Positions 9,064 to 18,498 of a stretch of 64,000 bases of DNA are shown here, in pieces. The position numbers and the translations under genes were made by a program. The stretch covers positions 930,001-994,000 of the forward strand of contig CAXXHQ010000001.1 in assembly GCA_963665265.2 (NCBI GenBank), read 5' to 3'. The notes under the pieces were generated by a model, which worked only from the letters and a program-made list of their open reading frames with translations, did not search any database and had not been told where the DNA came from. Origin of the DNA: CAXXHQ01 sp963665265 (GTDB lineage Bacteria > Planctomycetota > Planctomycetia > Pirellulales > Thermoguttaceae). How positions within the stretch are numbered: position 1 is the stretch's first letter; every line of letters begins with the position of its first letter.

Positions 9064-9816
9064 ATGAGCAATCCGCAAGGACCTGCCATGATCGAGGCCC
9101 AAGGGCTGTCGAAATATTACGGCAATTTCGCCGCTATCCGCGACGTCACGTTCCGCATTTCGCAAGGCGAGGTCGTGGCGTTTCTCGGCCCGAACGGGGC
9201 CGGCAAAAGCACGACGATGAAAGTTTTGACCGGCTATCTGGCGCCGTCTGAAGGGACCGCGAAAATCGCCGGGTTCGATATGGCGACCGCGCGGCTCGCG
9301 GCTTCGGAACGTTTGGGCTACTTGCCCGAGAACGGTCCGCTCTACACGGACATGACGCCGCTAAGTTTGTTGCAATTTTTCGCCGAGGCGCGAGGACTGA
9401 CCTCCTCGACGAGAAAAAAGCGAATTGAAGCCGCCGTCGAATTGTGCGACCTATCGGGCGTGATCGGCAAACCGATCGGCAAACTGTCGAAGGGCTACCG
9501 TCAGCGCGTCGGCATGGCGCAAGCTCTTCTGCACGAGCCTGACGTGCTGATTCTGGACGAGCCGACCGCCGGCCTGGATCCCAATCAGATTCACGAAGTC
9601 CGCGAAACGATTCGCAAGCTCGGCGAAGCGAAGACGATTCTGCTTTCCACGCACATTTTGCAGGAAGTCGAAGCGATGGCGAGCCGCGTCTTATTCATCG
9701 ACGAAGGCCGACTCGTTTTCGACGGTCCCGTGAAAGAATTGATCGCCGACGGCAAGCCGCTCGAAGAAGCGTTTCGTCGATTGAGCGGCCGCGAGGCGCT
9801 CTCGACCGCGTCGTAG
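9064..9816 (+). CDS. ABC transporter ATPase, GldA-like
   Basis: A 250-residue ABC ATPase. Walker A is GPNGAGKST, the signature is LSKGYRQRVGMAQAL, Walker B is VLILDEPTAGLDP, and the H-loop is LLSTHILQEVEA. It energises the membrane part encoded next. The order ATPase, then a permease fused to a GldG-like domain, then a DUF4340 protein is a well-known gene cluster, related to the gliding-motility GldA/F/G complex but present in many non-gliding bacteria. The start at 9064 follows GGAG with 9-base spacing; an ATG at 9088 also has a good AAGGA and would trim eight residues. The gap to the permease gene is 100 bases. Confidence 0.93.
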   Translation: MSNPQGPAMIEAQGLSKYYGNFAAIRDVTFRISQGEVVAFLGPNGAGKSTTMKVLTGYLAPSEGTAKIAGFDMATARLAASERLGYLPENGPLYTDMTPLSLLQFFAEARGLTSSTRKKRIEAAVELCDLSGVIGKPIGKLSKGYRQRVGMAQALLHEPDVLILDEPTAGLDPNQIHEVRETIRKLGEAKTILLSTHILQEVEAMASRVLFIDEGRLVFDGPVKELIADGKPLEEAFRRLSGREALSTAS

Positions 9817-9916
9817 TCCGCCGAAGAGCTTTTCGCCAATTTTTTCGACGAAGACGCCCTTCCCTTCCGCTCGCATCCGCCTGTATTCCAACCCACTGAA
9901 CGTTAAGCGACGTATC

Positions 9917-12763
9917 ATGAAAATCAACGTACTTACAGCCATATTCAAACGGAATTTCGTCAGCTATTTTTCCACGCCGACGGGTTATCTGTTCATTTGC
10001 GCGTTCGTGCTTCTTTGCTCGACCGCCGCGTTCTGGACGCCGAACTTCTTCAACAACAACTTAGCCAATCTCGACCAGTTGAGCTGGGGATTTGAAATTC
10101 TCGGCGTGAAGCTGGGCTTCCCGTTTATCATGCTCGTTTTCATCCCGTCGATCACGATGGGAATTTGGGCGGACGAACGCCGGCAAGGAACCGATGAATT
10201 GTTGCTTACGATACCGGCCAGCGACGCGGACGTGGTTCTCGGAAAATACTTCGCCGCGTCGGCCACCTTCACCGTGTCGCTGATTTTCTCTCTATTTTGC
10301 AATTTGATGGTGCTGCGATGGCTCGGAAATCCCGACGTAGGGCTTTTTCTTTGCACTTATCTCGGCTATTGGTTCATCGGATTGACGATGCTATCGATCG
10401 GCATGGTCGCGTCGTTCCTGACGAGCAACTTGACCGTAGCCTACATTTTAGGCGCGGCGTTCAACTGCCCGTTGGTCTTCGCTTCGGTTTCCGAAACGCT
10501 CTTCGGCTCGCTGTGGGGGGGCGAATTGAAGCAGCTTAGCTTGAGCGAACGCTTCAACGATTTCGGACGCGGGGTGATTAGTCTCTCGTCGGTCGTCTAT
10601 TTTATTCTAATCGCGGTCGTAATGCTCTACGTTTGCCTCGCGTTGATCGGCCGACGACATTGGGCCACAGGGCGCGGCGGCGAAGCTTCGCTCGGCCTTC
10701 ACTATTGCTCCCGAGCCGTCTCGTTGATCGCCATTGCGATCGGAGTAACCGCGATTTTCGGGCGATTTGACGTTCGATTCGACGCAACGAGCGAAAGAAT
10801 CAATGAATTAGCTCCTCAAACGAAGCAGTATCTCGCTTCGCTAAAGTTCGAGCATCCGCCGGCCTTGATCGAGGCGTTCATTTCGCCGGAAGTTCCTGAG
10901 TCGTACATCGCGGCTCGATTGAATTTAATTTCCGCTTTGAAAGAGATTCAATCTTCTTGCGGCGGAAAAGTGCAAGTAGTCGTTCACGACACGGCGCCGC
11001 TCAGCGAAGAGTCGGCCTTGGCCGAAAAGAAGTACGACATCCGTCCGTTTAACGCGACGGTCCGCGATCGCGGCACGGTCGTTCGCAAAAGCTTATTCAT
11101 GCATGTGGCGGTTTCTTGCGGTTTACAGCGAATTCCGCCGTTGTTCGTCGATCGCGGAACCCCGATTGAATATGAATTGGTTCGCTCCCTGGGAACCGTG
11201 GCGACGCAACGCCGGAAAAAGATCGGCGTCTTGCAAACCGACGCTCAAGTTATGGGCCGCGCAAACGTGATGGACTCGTCGGGAGCGCCGAAGTGGCCGA
11301 TGATTTCCGAATTGGAAAAGCAATACGACGTCGTTTCGGTGAATCCGACGCAGCCGATCGCGGAAAAATTTGACGTTCTTTTGGCCGTTCAACCGTCGGC
11401 GATAGGCGCCGACGAGATGGCCAATTTCATCGCCTGCGTGAAAGGCGGGCAGCCCACGGCGATCTTCGAGGATCCGCTTCCCGTTTTCGTGCCTGGAGCG
11501 CCGGGCACGAGCATGCCCCGCAAGGCGCCGGGCGGCATGCAAGCCATGATGATGGGAATGCGTGCGACGCCGAAGGGAGACATTTCGCCGTTGTTCCAAA
11601 TGCTAGGCGTCAACTACGCGGGCGAACGAGTGATTTGGCAGGATTACAACCCGTATCCGAAGAACACGCAGTTTCCCGTCGAATTCGTGATCGTCGATCA
11701 AGGCGAATTCGCGGCGGAAGAAAAGGCGGAGAAAACGGATGCAAAAGCCGGCGAAGAGCAAGACGCCTCGAACGGTCGACTAGCCTTTAATCCGAGCAAT
11801 CCGATCAGTTCAGGCGTTCAGCAAGTGATGTTGCTTTATCCCGGCTCGATTTCAAAATTAAACGCCGCATCGACCGAATTCTCGCCGTTGGTCATCACGA
11901 GTCGTCGTAGCGGTTTCGCGACGATTAACAATCTGCTCGACATGACGCCCTTTGGACCGCGAGGAATCAAGCCGAATCCGACGCGTTCGATGACTTCGCG
12001 GGATTATGTGCTGGCGGCGGAAATTCGCGGCAAAATCGCAGGCGAAACGAACGCCTCCCCGGAGGAGAAGAAAAACGAAAAGACGCCTGACGACGCGAAA
12101 TCCGACAAATCGAAAACGGCGGAAAAGCCGAAAGAGACCGAATTTCACGCCGTTTTCGTGGGCGACATCGATATGCTCACCGAGGACTTTTTCCGCATTC
12201 GCGAACTTGGCCGGGACAATCCGGATATGGATATAAACTTTGATTTCGACAACGTAACGTTTATGTTGAACGTGGTCGATCAGCTCTCGGGCGACACGCG
12301 GTTCATCGACATTCGCAAACGCCGACCGAAATACCGCACGCTCACGCGGATTGAGCGGGAAACGGCGCCCTATCGTCGCGAGGCGGCCCAGGCCAACGAG
12401 CAATTCGAGGCCGAAATGAATAAGAATATTGAGAACCTCAAGAAGGCGTTGCAAGACAAACTTGACGAATTACGAGCGCGCAAAGACATCTCCGATTCGC
12501 AAAAAGTGACCGAGCTTTCGTTGACGACCGAATACGAATCGAAGAAATTGGAGCAAACGACCGAGAAGCTTCGTCGCGAAAGCGAACAGAAACGCAACGA
12601 AGTCGAAACTCGGCGCGATTTGAAGATTCGCAGCGTCCAAGACTGGTACAAGATGTGGGCGGTGTTCCTGCCTCCGCTTCCGCCTTTGGCCGTCGGCGTA
12701 GCGGTTTTTCTGCGACGCCGTTCGCAAGAGCGTTTGGGCGTTTCCAGATCGCGGATGCGATAG
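9917..12763 (+). CDS. GldF-GldG fusion: ABC-2 permease plus extracytoplasmic GldG-like domain
   Basis: A 948-residue protein. Residues 1-260 contain about six hydrophobic segments of an ABC-2 type permease (FSTPTGYLFICAFVLLCSTAAFW, GFPFIMLVFIPSITMGIWADERRQGTDELLLTIP, then ASATFTVSLIFSLFCNL and others), including the conserved ERRQGTDELL loop. A further membrane segment near residue 270 precedes a large domain (about 290-720) matching the GldG/ABC_transp_aux family (ERINELAPQTKQYLASLKFEHPPALIEAFISPEVP). A charged Lys/Glu insert lies near 700-740, a long coiled coil at about 830-915, and a final transmembrane helix at 919-936 ends the protein. In Bacteroidota GldF and GldG are separate; the fusion is common in planctomycetes. 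The transported substrate is unknown. Confidence 0.88.
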   Translation: MKINVLTAIFKRNFVSYFSTPTGYLFICAFVLLCSTAAFWTPNFFNNNLANLDQLSWGFEILGVKLGFPFIMLVFIPSITMGIWADERRQGTDELLLTIPASDADVVLGKYFAASATFTVSLIFSLFCNLMVLRWLGNPDVGLFLCTYLGYWFIGLTMLSIGMVASFLTSNLTVAYILGAAFNCPLVFASVSETLFGSLWGGELKQLSLSERFNDFGRGVISLSSVVYFILIAVVMLYVCLALIGRRHWATGRGGEASLGLHYCSRAVSLIAIAIGVTAIFGRFDVRFDATSERINELAPQTKQYLASLKFEHPPALIEAFISPEVPESYIAARLNLISALKEIQSSCGGKVQVVVHDTAPLSEESALAEKKYDIRPFNATVRDRGTVVRKSLFMHVAVSCGLQRIPPLFVDRGTPIEYELVRSLGTVATQRRKKIGVLQTDAQVMGRANVMDSSGAPKWPMISELEKQYDVVSVNPTQPIAEKFDVLLAVQPSAIGADEMANFIACVKGGQPTAIFEDPLPVFVPGAPGTSMPRKAPGGMQAMMMGMRATPKGDISPLFQMLGVNYAGERVIWQDYNPYPKNTQFPVEFVIVDQGEFAAEEKAEKTDAKAGEEQDASNGRLAFNPSNPISSGVQQVMLLYPGSISKLNAASTEFSPLVITSRRSGFATINNLLDMTPFGPRGIKPNPTRSMTSRDYVLAAEIRGKIAGETNASPEEKKNEKTPDDAKSDKSKTAEKPKETEFHAVFVGDIDMLTEDFFRIRELGRDNPDMDINFDFDNVTFMLNVVDQLSGDTRFIDIRKRRPKYRTLTRIERETAPYRREAAQANEQFEAEMNKNIENLKKALQDKLDELRARKDISDSQKVTELSLTTEYESKKLEQTTEKLRRESEQKRNEVETRRDLKIRSVQDWYKMWAVFLPPLPPLAVGVAVFLRRRSQERLGVSRSRMR

Positions 12764-12838
12764 CAGACCGTCGCGTTCTTTATTTCAGTTGTCGTAGCAG
12801 AGTCCATAAAAACAACGCAAAGCGTGGATTTGATAGCC

Positions 12839-14476
12839 ATGAGCGAGAACAAGAAAACAGCCGTTTTTGCAGCCGCCGCCGTGTTGACGTTGGCGGTCGC
12901 CGTCTCCCTGCGTCCGTCGCAGGCGTTCCAGAAGCCGAGCGACATGATCGGCAAAGAGATTTTCCAAGCGTTCGATCCGCTTTCGGTGACCGACATGCAG
13001 ATCACGGAGTTTGACGAAGAGACGGCCGAGCTTCGACCGTTTGAAGTCGCCGTCGTCGACGTGAAAGGCGAGAAACGCTGGCGGATTCCTTCACATTACA
13101 ACTATCCGGCCGACGCGAAAGATCAAGTGGCTAAGGCGGCCGCGAGTCTGCTCGGTTTGAAGGTGTTGGGCGTCGCCGGCGAAACCTCGAAAGACAACGA
13201 GCTTTACGGCGTCGTGAACCCGGCCGACCCGAACGAACTGAAGACCGGTTCAAGCGGCGTGGGCGCTTTCGTCGCCATGAAAGATAAAGACAACAAAGAA
13301 TTGCTCTCGCTGATTATCGGCAAAGCTGTGAAAGATCGGCCCGATCAACGTTACGTTCGTCGTCCGAAGGAAAACGTCATTTACGTCGTCGCCTTGAACA
13401 CAGACAACATTTCGGCGAATTTCGACCGTTGGATCGAAAAAGGATTGCTTCAAATCAATCCTTGGGATTTGAAGTCGATTTGGATCAACGATTACTCCGT
13501 CGATAAGCTTAATTCGGCGTTGCTCGTCAAGGGCGAGATGACTCTCGATTACGCTGATCAAGGAGCGGAGCGTTGGAAGTTGGCCAAGGATCGCCGTATG
13601 GGCGAAGACGAGAAATGGCATGAAGAGGGGCTGCAAAAAGACGAGGAGCCGAACTCGACTAAGCTCGACGAGATGAAAAACGCCTTGAGCGATCTACGAA
13701 TCGTCGACGTCGTTCCCAAGCCGGAAGGGCTTAGCGCCGACCTGAAAGGATCTACCGATCTATTAAAAAAATCGGAATGGATTAAGCCTTTGCAGACACG
13801 AGGTTTCTTCGTCGCGCAAATAGACGACGCGGTCGAGTTGTACTCGGCAAACGGCGAAGTGCGTTGCCAAATGAAAGACGGCGTCGAATACGTGCTTCGT
13901 TTCGGCGACATCGCGGCCGATAGCTCGGCGACGGAATCGGCTCGCCCCGGCGAAAAGAAGGCCGACGAAAAGGGGAAGAAAAACGCAAAGCTTAATCGGT
14001 ACTTGTTCATTACCGCCGACTTCAATCAGAAGCTGCTTGAGAAGCCCGCTTTAGAGACCGTTCCGGAAAAGAAGGACGAGAAAAAGACGAAGACCGCCGC
14101 CGACAAGAATGCGGACGGGAAGCCGGAAACGAAGACCGCCGCGAACGATTCGAAAAACGAGGGCGAGAAAAAAACCGAGGCGTCCGACAAAAAGCCTGAA
14201 GCGGACCCCAAAGTCGCCGATGCGGAACTCGCTCGGATTGAAAAAGACAACAAACGGAAGCAGGAAGAATACGACGACAAGGTCGCGGCGGGCAAAAAGC
14301 GAGTTGCCGAGCTTAACGCCCGCTTCGCCGATTGGTACTACGTCATCTCCGACGCGGAGTATAAAAAAATTCGCCTGGAACGGACTGACGTGATCCAGAA
14401 AAAGGTCGAAAAGAAGTCCGAGGGCGACGGACACGACCACGAGTTCGATAAGATTCCGACGTTGCCGACTAAATAG
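12839..14476 (+). CDS. DUF4340 domain protein
   Basis: A 545-residue protein anchored by an N-terminal hydrophobic helix (about residues 7-25). The DUF4340 pattern is seen in LRPFEVAVVDVKGEKRWRIPSHYNYPADAKDQVAKAAASLLGLKVLGVAGE and LSLIIGKAVKDRPDQRYVRRPKENVIYVVAL. DUF4340 proteins are the usual third component of GldA/GldFG-type ABC systems and are thought to act on the periplasmic face. The C-terminal half has a Lys/Glu-rich stretch (about 410-480) that is probably disordered, then a charged coiled coil and a His-rich tail (EGDGHDHEFD). The ATG at 12839 is preferred to 12824 because it starts at the family N-terminus. It ends the three-gene operon; no terminator is obvious. Confidence 0.85.
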   Translation: MSENKKTAVFAAAAVLTLAVAVSLRPSQAFQKPSDMIGKEIFQAFDPLSVTDMQITEFDEETAELRPFEVAVVDVKGEKRWRIPSHYNYPADAKDQVAKAAASLLGLKVLGVAGETSKDNELYGVVNPADPNELKTGSSGVGAFVAMKDKDNKELLSLIIGKAVKDRPDQRYVRRPKENVIYVVALNTDNISANFDRWIEKGLLQINPWDLKSIWINDYSVDKLNSALLVKGEMTLDYADQGAERWKLAKDRRMGEDEKWHEEGLQKDEEPNSTKLDEMKNALSDLRIVDVVPKPEGLSADLKGSTDLLKKSEWIKPLQTRGFFVAQIDDAVELYSANGEVRCQMKDGVEYVLRFGDIAADSSATESARPGEKKADEKGKKNAKLNRYLFITADFNQKLLEKPALETVPEKKDEKKTKTAADKNADGKPETKTAANDSKNEGEKKTEASDKKPEADPKVADAELARIEKDNKRKQEEYDDKVAAGKKRVAELNARFADWYYVISDAEYKKIRLERTDVIQKKVEKKSEGDGHDHEFDKIPTLPTK

Positions 14477-14665
14477 GGTCGAAGTCTTAAACGAGGCTCC
14501 AATTTTGCGACATTGCGTTTTATTTTGATCGGCCGACGCGGGGCTACTTCCTGATAGCGCAAAACGCCCTTGCCACGAACGGCGGAAGTTGATTAAACTT
14601 CTTCCGTCTCATTTGGCGAACGTCACTTTCGTTTCGACGTTCGCTTTCGCCGGTCGGAGTCCGTC

Positions 14666-15052
14666 ATGCTGGAACCGGAATCGTTATCGGAACGCACGTG
14701 GTCGGAGAAATTTCGCGACGCCTTTCGCGGGATTAAGGCCGGAGTGCGCGGGCAGAGCAGTTTTTTCGTGCATTTCTTCATGACTGCCGCCGTCTTGGCC
14801 GCCGCATTCATGCTCCAGCTACAGTTCGTCGAGTGGTGCCTGCTATTAATCTGCGTGACCGTGGTCCTGACGGCGGAGATGTTTAATAGCGCTCTGGAAT
14901 CGATGGCCAAGGCAGTCACGGGAGAATCAGACCCGCACTTGGGCGCCTCGCTCGACGTGGCTGCGGGAGCGGTTCTGATGGCGGCGCTCGGCGCTTCGGT
15001 CGTCGGGTTACTCATTTTTGCACGACGAGCAATTGAGATGTCTGGCTATTAG
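14666..15052 (+). CDS. dgkA: Diacylglycerol kinase / undecaprenol kinase
   Basis: A 128-residue trimeric-type membrane kinase of the DgkA family, which phosphorylates diacylglycerol or undecaprenol. Visible features are the amphipathic N-terminus SEKFRDAFRGIKAGVRGQSSFFVHF, three transmembrane helices, the signature EMFNSALESMAKAV (the ExxNSAxE motif) and the loop SDPHLGASLDVAAGAVLMAAL. In planctomycetes and Gram-positives, members often prefer undecaprenol, so the lipid substrate is uncertain. GGAG lies 7 bases before the ATG. It is followed at 15242 by a glycosyltransferase, so a role in envelope lipid metabolism would fit. Confidence 0.92.
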   Translation: MLEPESLSERTWSEKFRDAFRGIKAGVRGQSSFFVHFFMTAAVLAAAFMLQLQFVEWCLLLICVTVVLTAEMFNSALESMAKAVTGESDPHLGASLDVAAGAVLMAALGASVVGLLIFARRAIEMSGY

Positions 15053-15241
15053 GCGCCCCCTCGCCCCGATTCTTCGCAGACCGCCCAGTCCGCCAAGCTG
15101 GCATTTCTTTTGGGATTGACGCAAAAACCAAGTCGGGTTAATTTTACGGCGTAACTTGAGGCGGAAGGAGTCCGCCCTGCTCCGGCTATTCCCGTTATGC
15201 CGGGGCGTTCGTTTAGCCACGCCAAGGATCGGCCAAGAATC

Positions 15242-16549
15242 ATGGATTTGAGCGCGGAGATTATCTACGGAATTCTAACCGTGATCGCGCTCGGGCAATC
15301 GGCGTTGCTGATTCTGCAAACTTGGGAACATCGTCGCTACGCGCAAAGTTGTCTACGTCACATCGACTCTCGCCATGTAAAAGGTCGCGTTTTGGTTTGC
15401 GCTCCGCTGAAAGGGGCGGACATCGACATGGACGAGAATTTGCGTGCGCTTTTCGAGCAGGATTACGACGACTATGAAATCTCTTTCATAGTGGAAAGCG
15501 AAGACGATCCGGCCTATTCGATTGTTCGTCGCATGAAAGCGGAGTATCCCGAAGTCCCGTCTCGAATCGTCGTGGCCGGGCGAGCCGACGACGAAGGCCA
15601 AAAAGTTCGCAACCTTCTGACCGCTTTGAAAAACGTGTCGCCGCGAATCGAGTATTTCGCTTTCGTCGATTCCGACGCGAGACCACGTCATGAATGGATT
15701 CGCGCTTTGGTCTCACGTTTATCGCGGTCAGACGTCGGCGCCGTTACCGGCTATCGTTGGTTCGTTCCCAAACGCGAGACGGCCGCCAACAATCTCCTCT
15801 ACAGCTTGAACTGCGATCTAACCGTGCTGCTCGGACGCCGCAGCCATCATTTGGTTTGGGGCGGTTCCTGGGCGATTCGTCGTGAACTGTTCGACCGACT
15901 GAAAATTCGAGATGCTTGGGCGCAGACGCTGAGTGACGACCTAATAGCCAGCCGCATACTTAGCAAAGCGAAAAAAGAGGTCCGTTTCGAGCCGGCCTGC
16001 GTCGCTTCCACGCCGATCGACTATACGCTCGGAGAAGCGTTCGCCTTCGTTCGACGCCAGCATTTGCTGAGCCGCATATACACGCCGCAGTGGTGGTTTT
16101 TTGCCGTGACCGGCACGACCTCGAATATTTTGCTATGGTCGAGCCAATTCGCGGCGTTAATCTATTCCCTAAAAACAGACTCTTTTTCGTCGTGGATTCC
16201 GTTCTGCGTGATCGCAGCGATGAGCGTAATGCAAGTCGCTCGCGGCGAATTGCGTCGAAAAATTCTCGCCGCCTATTTTCCGTACCTACGAAAAACTCTG
16301 TATCGAGCCCACTTCACCGACACATGGCTGAACTGCGTAGTCTGCATGTTTCACTGGACGGCGTTAATAGCCTCCGCCTTTGGTTGGCGAATCAATTGGC
16401 GAGGCGTCAGCTACGATCTCTCGCCCCAAGGAAAAGTAGCCTCGCTACGAAGGGAATCCGACGCGGCGACGCTTCCTCTGCCGGGCTTTAACCGCGAAAG
16501 CGTTTCGAAGGCTTCTGGTTTTTCACAAGCGCTGCGCAAACTGGCGTAA
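15242..16549 (+). CDS. Membrane family 2 glycosyltransferase (ceramide glucosyltransferase/HpnI-like)
   Basis: A 435-residue protein with an N-terminal helix (IIYGILTVIALGQSALLIL), a cytosolic GT-A domain and about four C-terminal hydrophobic segments. Processive-type GT2 motifs are visible: VCAPLKGADIDMDENLRALFEQDYDDYEISFIVES, the metal-binding FVDSDARP, the acceptor-site SDDLIASRIL and RRQHLLSR in place of QxxRW. This architecture matches GT21-like ceramide glucosyltransferases and the hopanoid enzyme HpnI, suggesting a lipid acceptor. The ATG at 15242 fits the membrane topology better than the upstream 15197 codon. The next gene, a B12-radical SAM enzyme, starts 30 bases downstream, and hopanoid clusters also pair such enzymes, but no other hopanoid gene is here. 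Confidence 0.88.
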   Translation: MDLSAEIIYGILTVIALGQSALLILQTWEHRRYAQSCLRHIDSRHVKGRVLVCAPLKGADIDMDENLRALFEQDYDDYEISFIVESEDDPAYSIVRRMKAEYPEVPSRIVVAGRADDEGQKVRNLLTALKNVSPRIEYFAFVDSDARPRHEWIRALVSRLSRSDVGAVTGYRWFVPKRETAANNLLYSLNCDLTVLLGRRSHHLVWGGSWAIRRELFDRLKIRDAWAQTLSDDLIASRILSKAKKEVRFEPACVASTPIDYTLGEAFAFVRRQHLLSRIYTPQWWFFAVTGTTSNILLWSSQFAALIYSLKTDSFSSWIPFCVIAAMSVMQVARGELRRKILAAYFPYLRKTLYRAHFTDTWLNCVVCMFHWTALIASAFGWRINWRGVSYDLSPQGKVASLRRESDAATLPLPGFNRESVSKASGFSQALRKLA

Positions 16550-16578
16550 ATCAAGCTAGCCCAATCACGCCTTCCATC

Positions 16579-17922
16579 ATGCGCATTATCCTGTGGGATA
16601 CAAAGAAATCGAACGCGTCGAAAGACTTCGCCGGCGGATTCGGCGTGGGCAAGGCGCCTCGTCTTGACGGCCCCGCCGGTAAAATTATCTCTCATTTTTA
16701 TCGCCGTGATCGACGACCGACCACTCTGACTTTCGCCTATTTGGCTGCGATTTTCCGCAAGCTCGGCCATGAAGTCAAATACGCCGTCGACCGAGAGCCG
16801 ACGGACGCCGACCTTTACGTCTTTTGTCCATCGTTGATCTCGCTTTCCCGTGAAATCGAGGCGATGCGCTCGCTGCGACGAAAAAAACGGACGGCTAAAA
16901 TATTGGTCGTCGGAGCGACCGCCTCGACGTTGCCGAAAGAATTTGACGACGACGTGATCGTCGTTCGCGGTGAGGCGGAACGACTTCTTTGGAAATTCGA
17001 CGAAGCGCGTTCTCTCGATGGCGGCGAAATCGACCTCGGAATCGTCGAGGACCTAGACGATCTTCCTTACCCGGATTGGTCGCCGTTCTCGCCGCATCGT
17101 TTCCGCGTTAGTTATGAATTTCGGCAATTTCCTACTGCCTACGTGCAATCTTCGCGGGGCTGTCGTTTTCACTGCAACTACTGCCCTTACGTCGCAAAAA
17201 ACGGCGAAGTCCGACAACGCTCTCCCGAACTAGTCGTCGAAGAGATGCAAGAAGGAATTAAACGTTGGGACTTTCGATCCTTTAAATTCCGCGATCCGCT
17301 TTTCGGGCTTGAGCATGATCGAGTCGAGCGCTTCGTCGAATTGATAGGAAAACTGCCAAAGAAAATCGAGTTTTCTATCGAATCGCGAATCGAATTGCTT
17401 CCGCGCGAGAGACTCATCGCTTTACGGAAGGTCGGGCTCAGTTGCGTAACGGTCGGTTTGGAAACTCCCGACGAAGCGACGTTAAAAAAACACCATCGCG
17501 TCCGAATCGCTGAAGAGAGGCAAATCGAATTCATCGAGGAATGTCGACGCCTCGGCATCCGAACCGTGGGCGGCTTCATCATCGGATTTCCCGACGATGA
17601 CGAGCAAGCTGTACGACGCGTCGGTCGTTTCGCGCGAGAATTAAACCCTACCTTTGCAAATTTCAATGTGGTGACGCCCTATCCGGGAACGCCGTATTAC
17701 GACGAAAATCGCGACGCCGTCGCGCATTTCGATTTTTCGCAATACTCGTCCTACGAACCGGTGCTGAAAAATCCACGTCTCTCGGACAACGACATTAAAC
17801 GCCTTCATTCGCGGTGCTTTCGCCACTTCTATTTCCGGTGGAACTATTTCCGAGCAAACGGCGTCTTACTATGGCCGTTTTTAGCGAAACTTCTCCCCTT
17901 AAGGACCGAAACAGTAAGTTGA
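16579..17922 (+). CDS. Cobalamin-binding radical SAM protein
   Basis: A 447-residue enzyme. The N-terminal ~150 residues look like a B12-binding Rossmann domain (LTFAYLAAIFRKLGHEVKYAVD...AKILVVGATAS). The radical SAM core follows with the [4Fe-4S] motif CRFHCNYCPY (Cx3Cx2C, about residues 194-201) and the elements VTVGLETPDEATLKKHHRVR and GGFIIGFPDDDEQAVRR. The family carries out methylations and other radical chemistry; the substrate is unknown. It does not share the N-terminus of HpnJ or HpnP that I know, so no hopanoid name is given. It is probably co-transcribed with the preceding glycosyltransferase. Confidence 0.88.
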   Translation: MRIILWDTKKSNASKDFAGGFGVGKAPRLDGPAGKIISHFYRRDRRPTTLTFAYLAAIFRKLGHEVKYAVDREPTDADLYVFCPSLISLSREIEAMRSLRRKKRTAKILVVGATASTLPKEFDDDVIVVRGEAERLLWKFDEARSLDGGEIDLGIVEDLDDLPYPDWSPFSPHRFRVSYEFRQFPTAYVQSSRGCRFHCNYCPYVAKNGEVRQRSPELVVEEMQEGIKRWDFRSFKFRDPLFGLEHDRVERFVELIGKLPKKIEFSIESRIELLPRERLIALRKVGLSCVTVGLETPDEATLKKHHRVRIAEERQIEFIEECRRLGIRTVGGFIIGFPDDDEQAVRRVGRFARELNPTFANFNVVTPYPGTPYYDENRDAVAHFDFSQYSSYEPVLKNPRLSDNDIKRLHSRCFRHFYFRWNYFRANGVLLWPFLAKLLPLRTETVS

Positions 17923-18498
17923 CCAAAGAGTCATTCACGGCTATTTTTACAGCGTAGGAATGGAAATATCCGCCAAACATCCTCCTGCCGCTGAAATCCC
18001 CGCAACAGGAGGGAGCCGCCGCGTGAAAACTACAACTACATTCGCTGGAAAGACTTACGCCAGTTTATCACTAACAGAAACCTGTTCCGTGAAAGTTGTA
18101 CTCCATAGCAAGGCATGTATTTTTGTCTGGAGCCATGTTATAGTGGCTCGGTTATCCCGCCTATACAAGTAACATCGTTTTCGCCGCGAGTTGGCGTCGA
18201 GACAAGTTATTCCCGCCCCACCGCAACTTCGGCGCAGATTCCTGGTTCATTACCTATTAGAATAAGAGGAATGGCAGACGGCCCCTCGCCGAGCGGTTCA
18301 TAATCCCGCCAAGCGCGTTGACGTCGAGCGTCGATTCGTAAACGAGTTCCGCCGTCAAGCGTTCCGCGCAAGCGCCGTTCGACGATTTGCGACATAATTA
18401 TCGTTTCTTACATTATTTAAAGAAATTCCACTTCGTTCGACTTCCGTTGGAAACGGTGACGGGGCCGCACGAAACGACACGATAGAAAGAGCGACAAG
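17923..18498. other. AT-richer spacer, no gene identified
   Basis: The composition drops in GC compared with the flanks. A 62-codon open frame on the minus strand (18395 to 18207) reads VERRLRGTLDGGTRLRI...; its ERRLRGTLDGGT stretch is protein-like and could be a fragment of an old gene, but I cannot place it. No clear promoter, terminator or RNA structure is seen. Confidence 0.4.

Noticed and set aside
18207..18395. A 62-codon minus-strand frame (ERRLRGTLDGGT...)
   Set aside because: Protein-like stretch but too short, without a ribosome site or a family; kept only as a note in the spacer entry.
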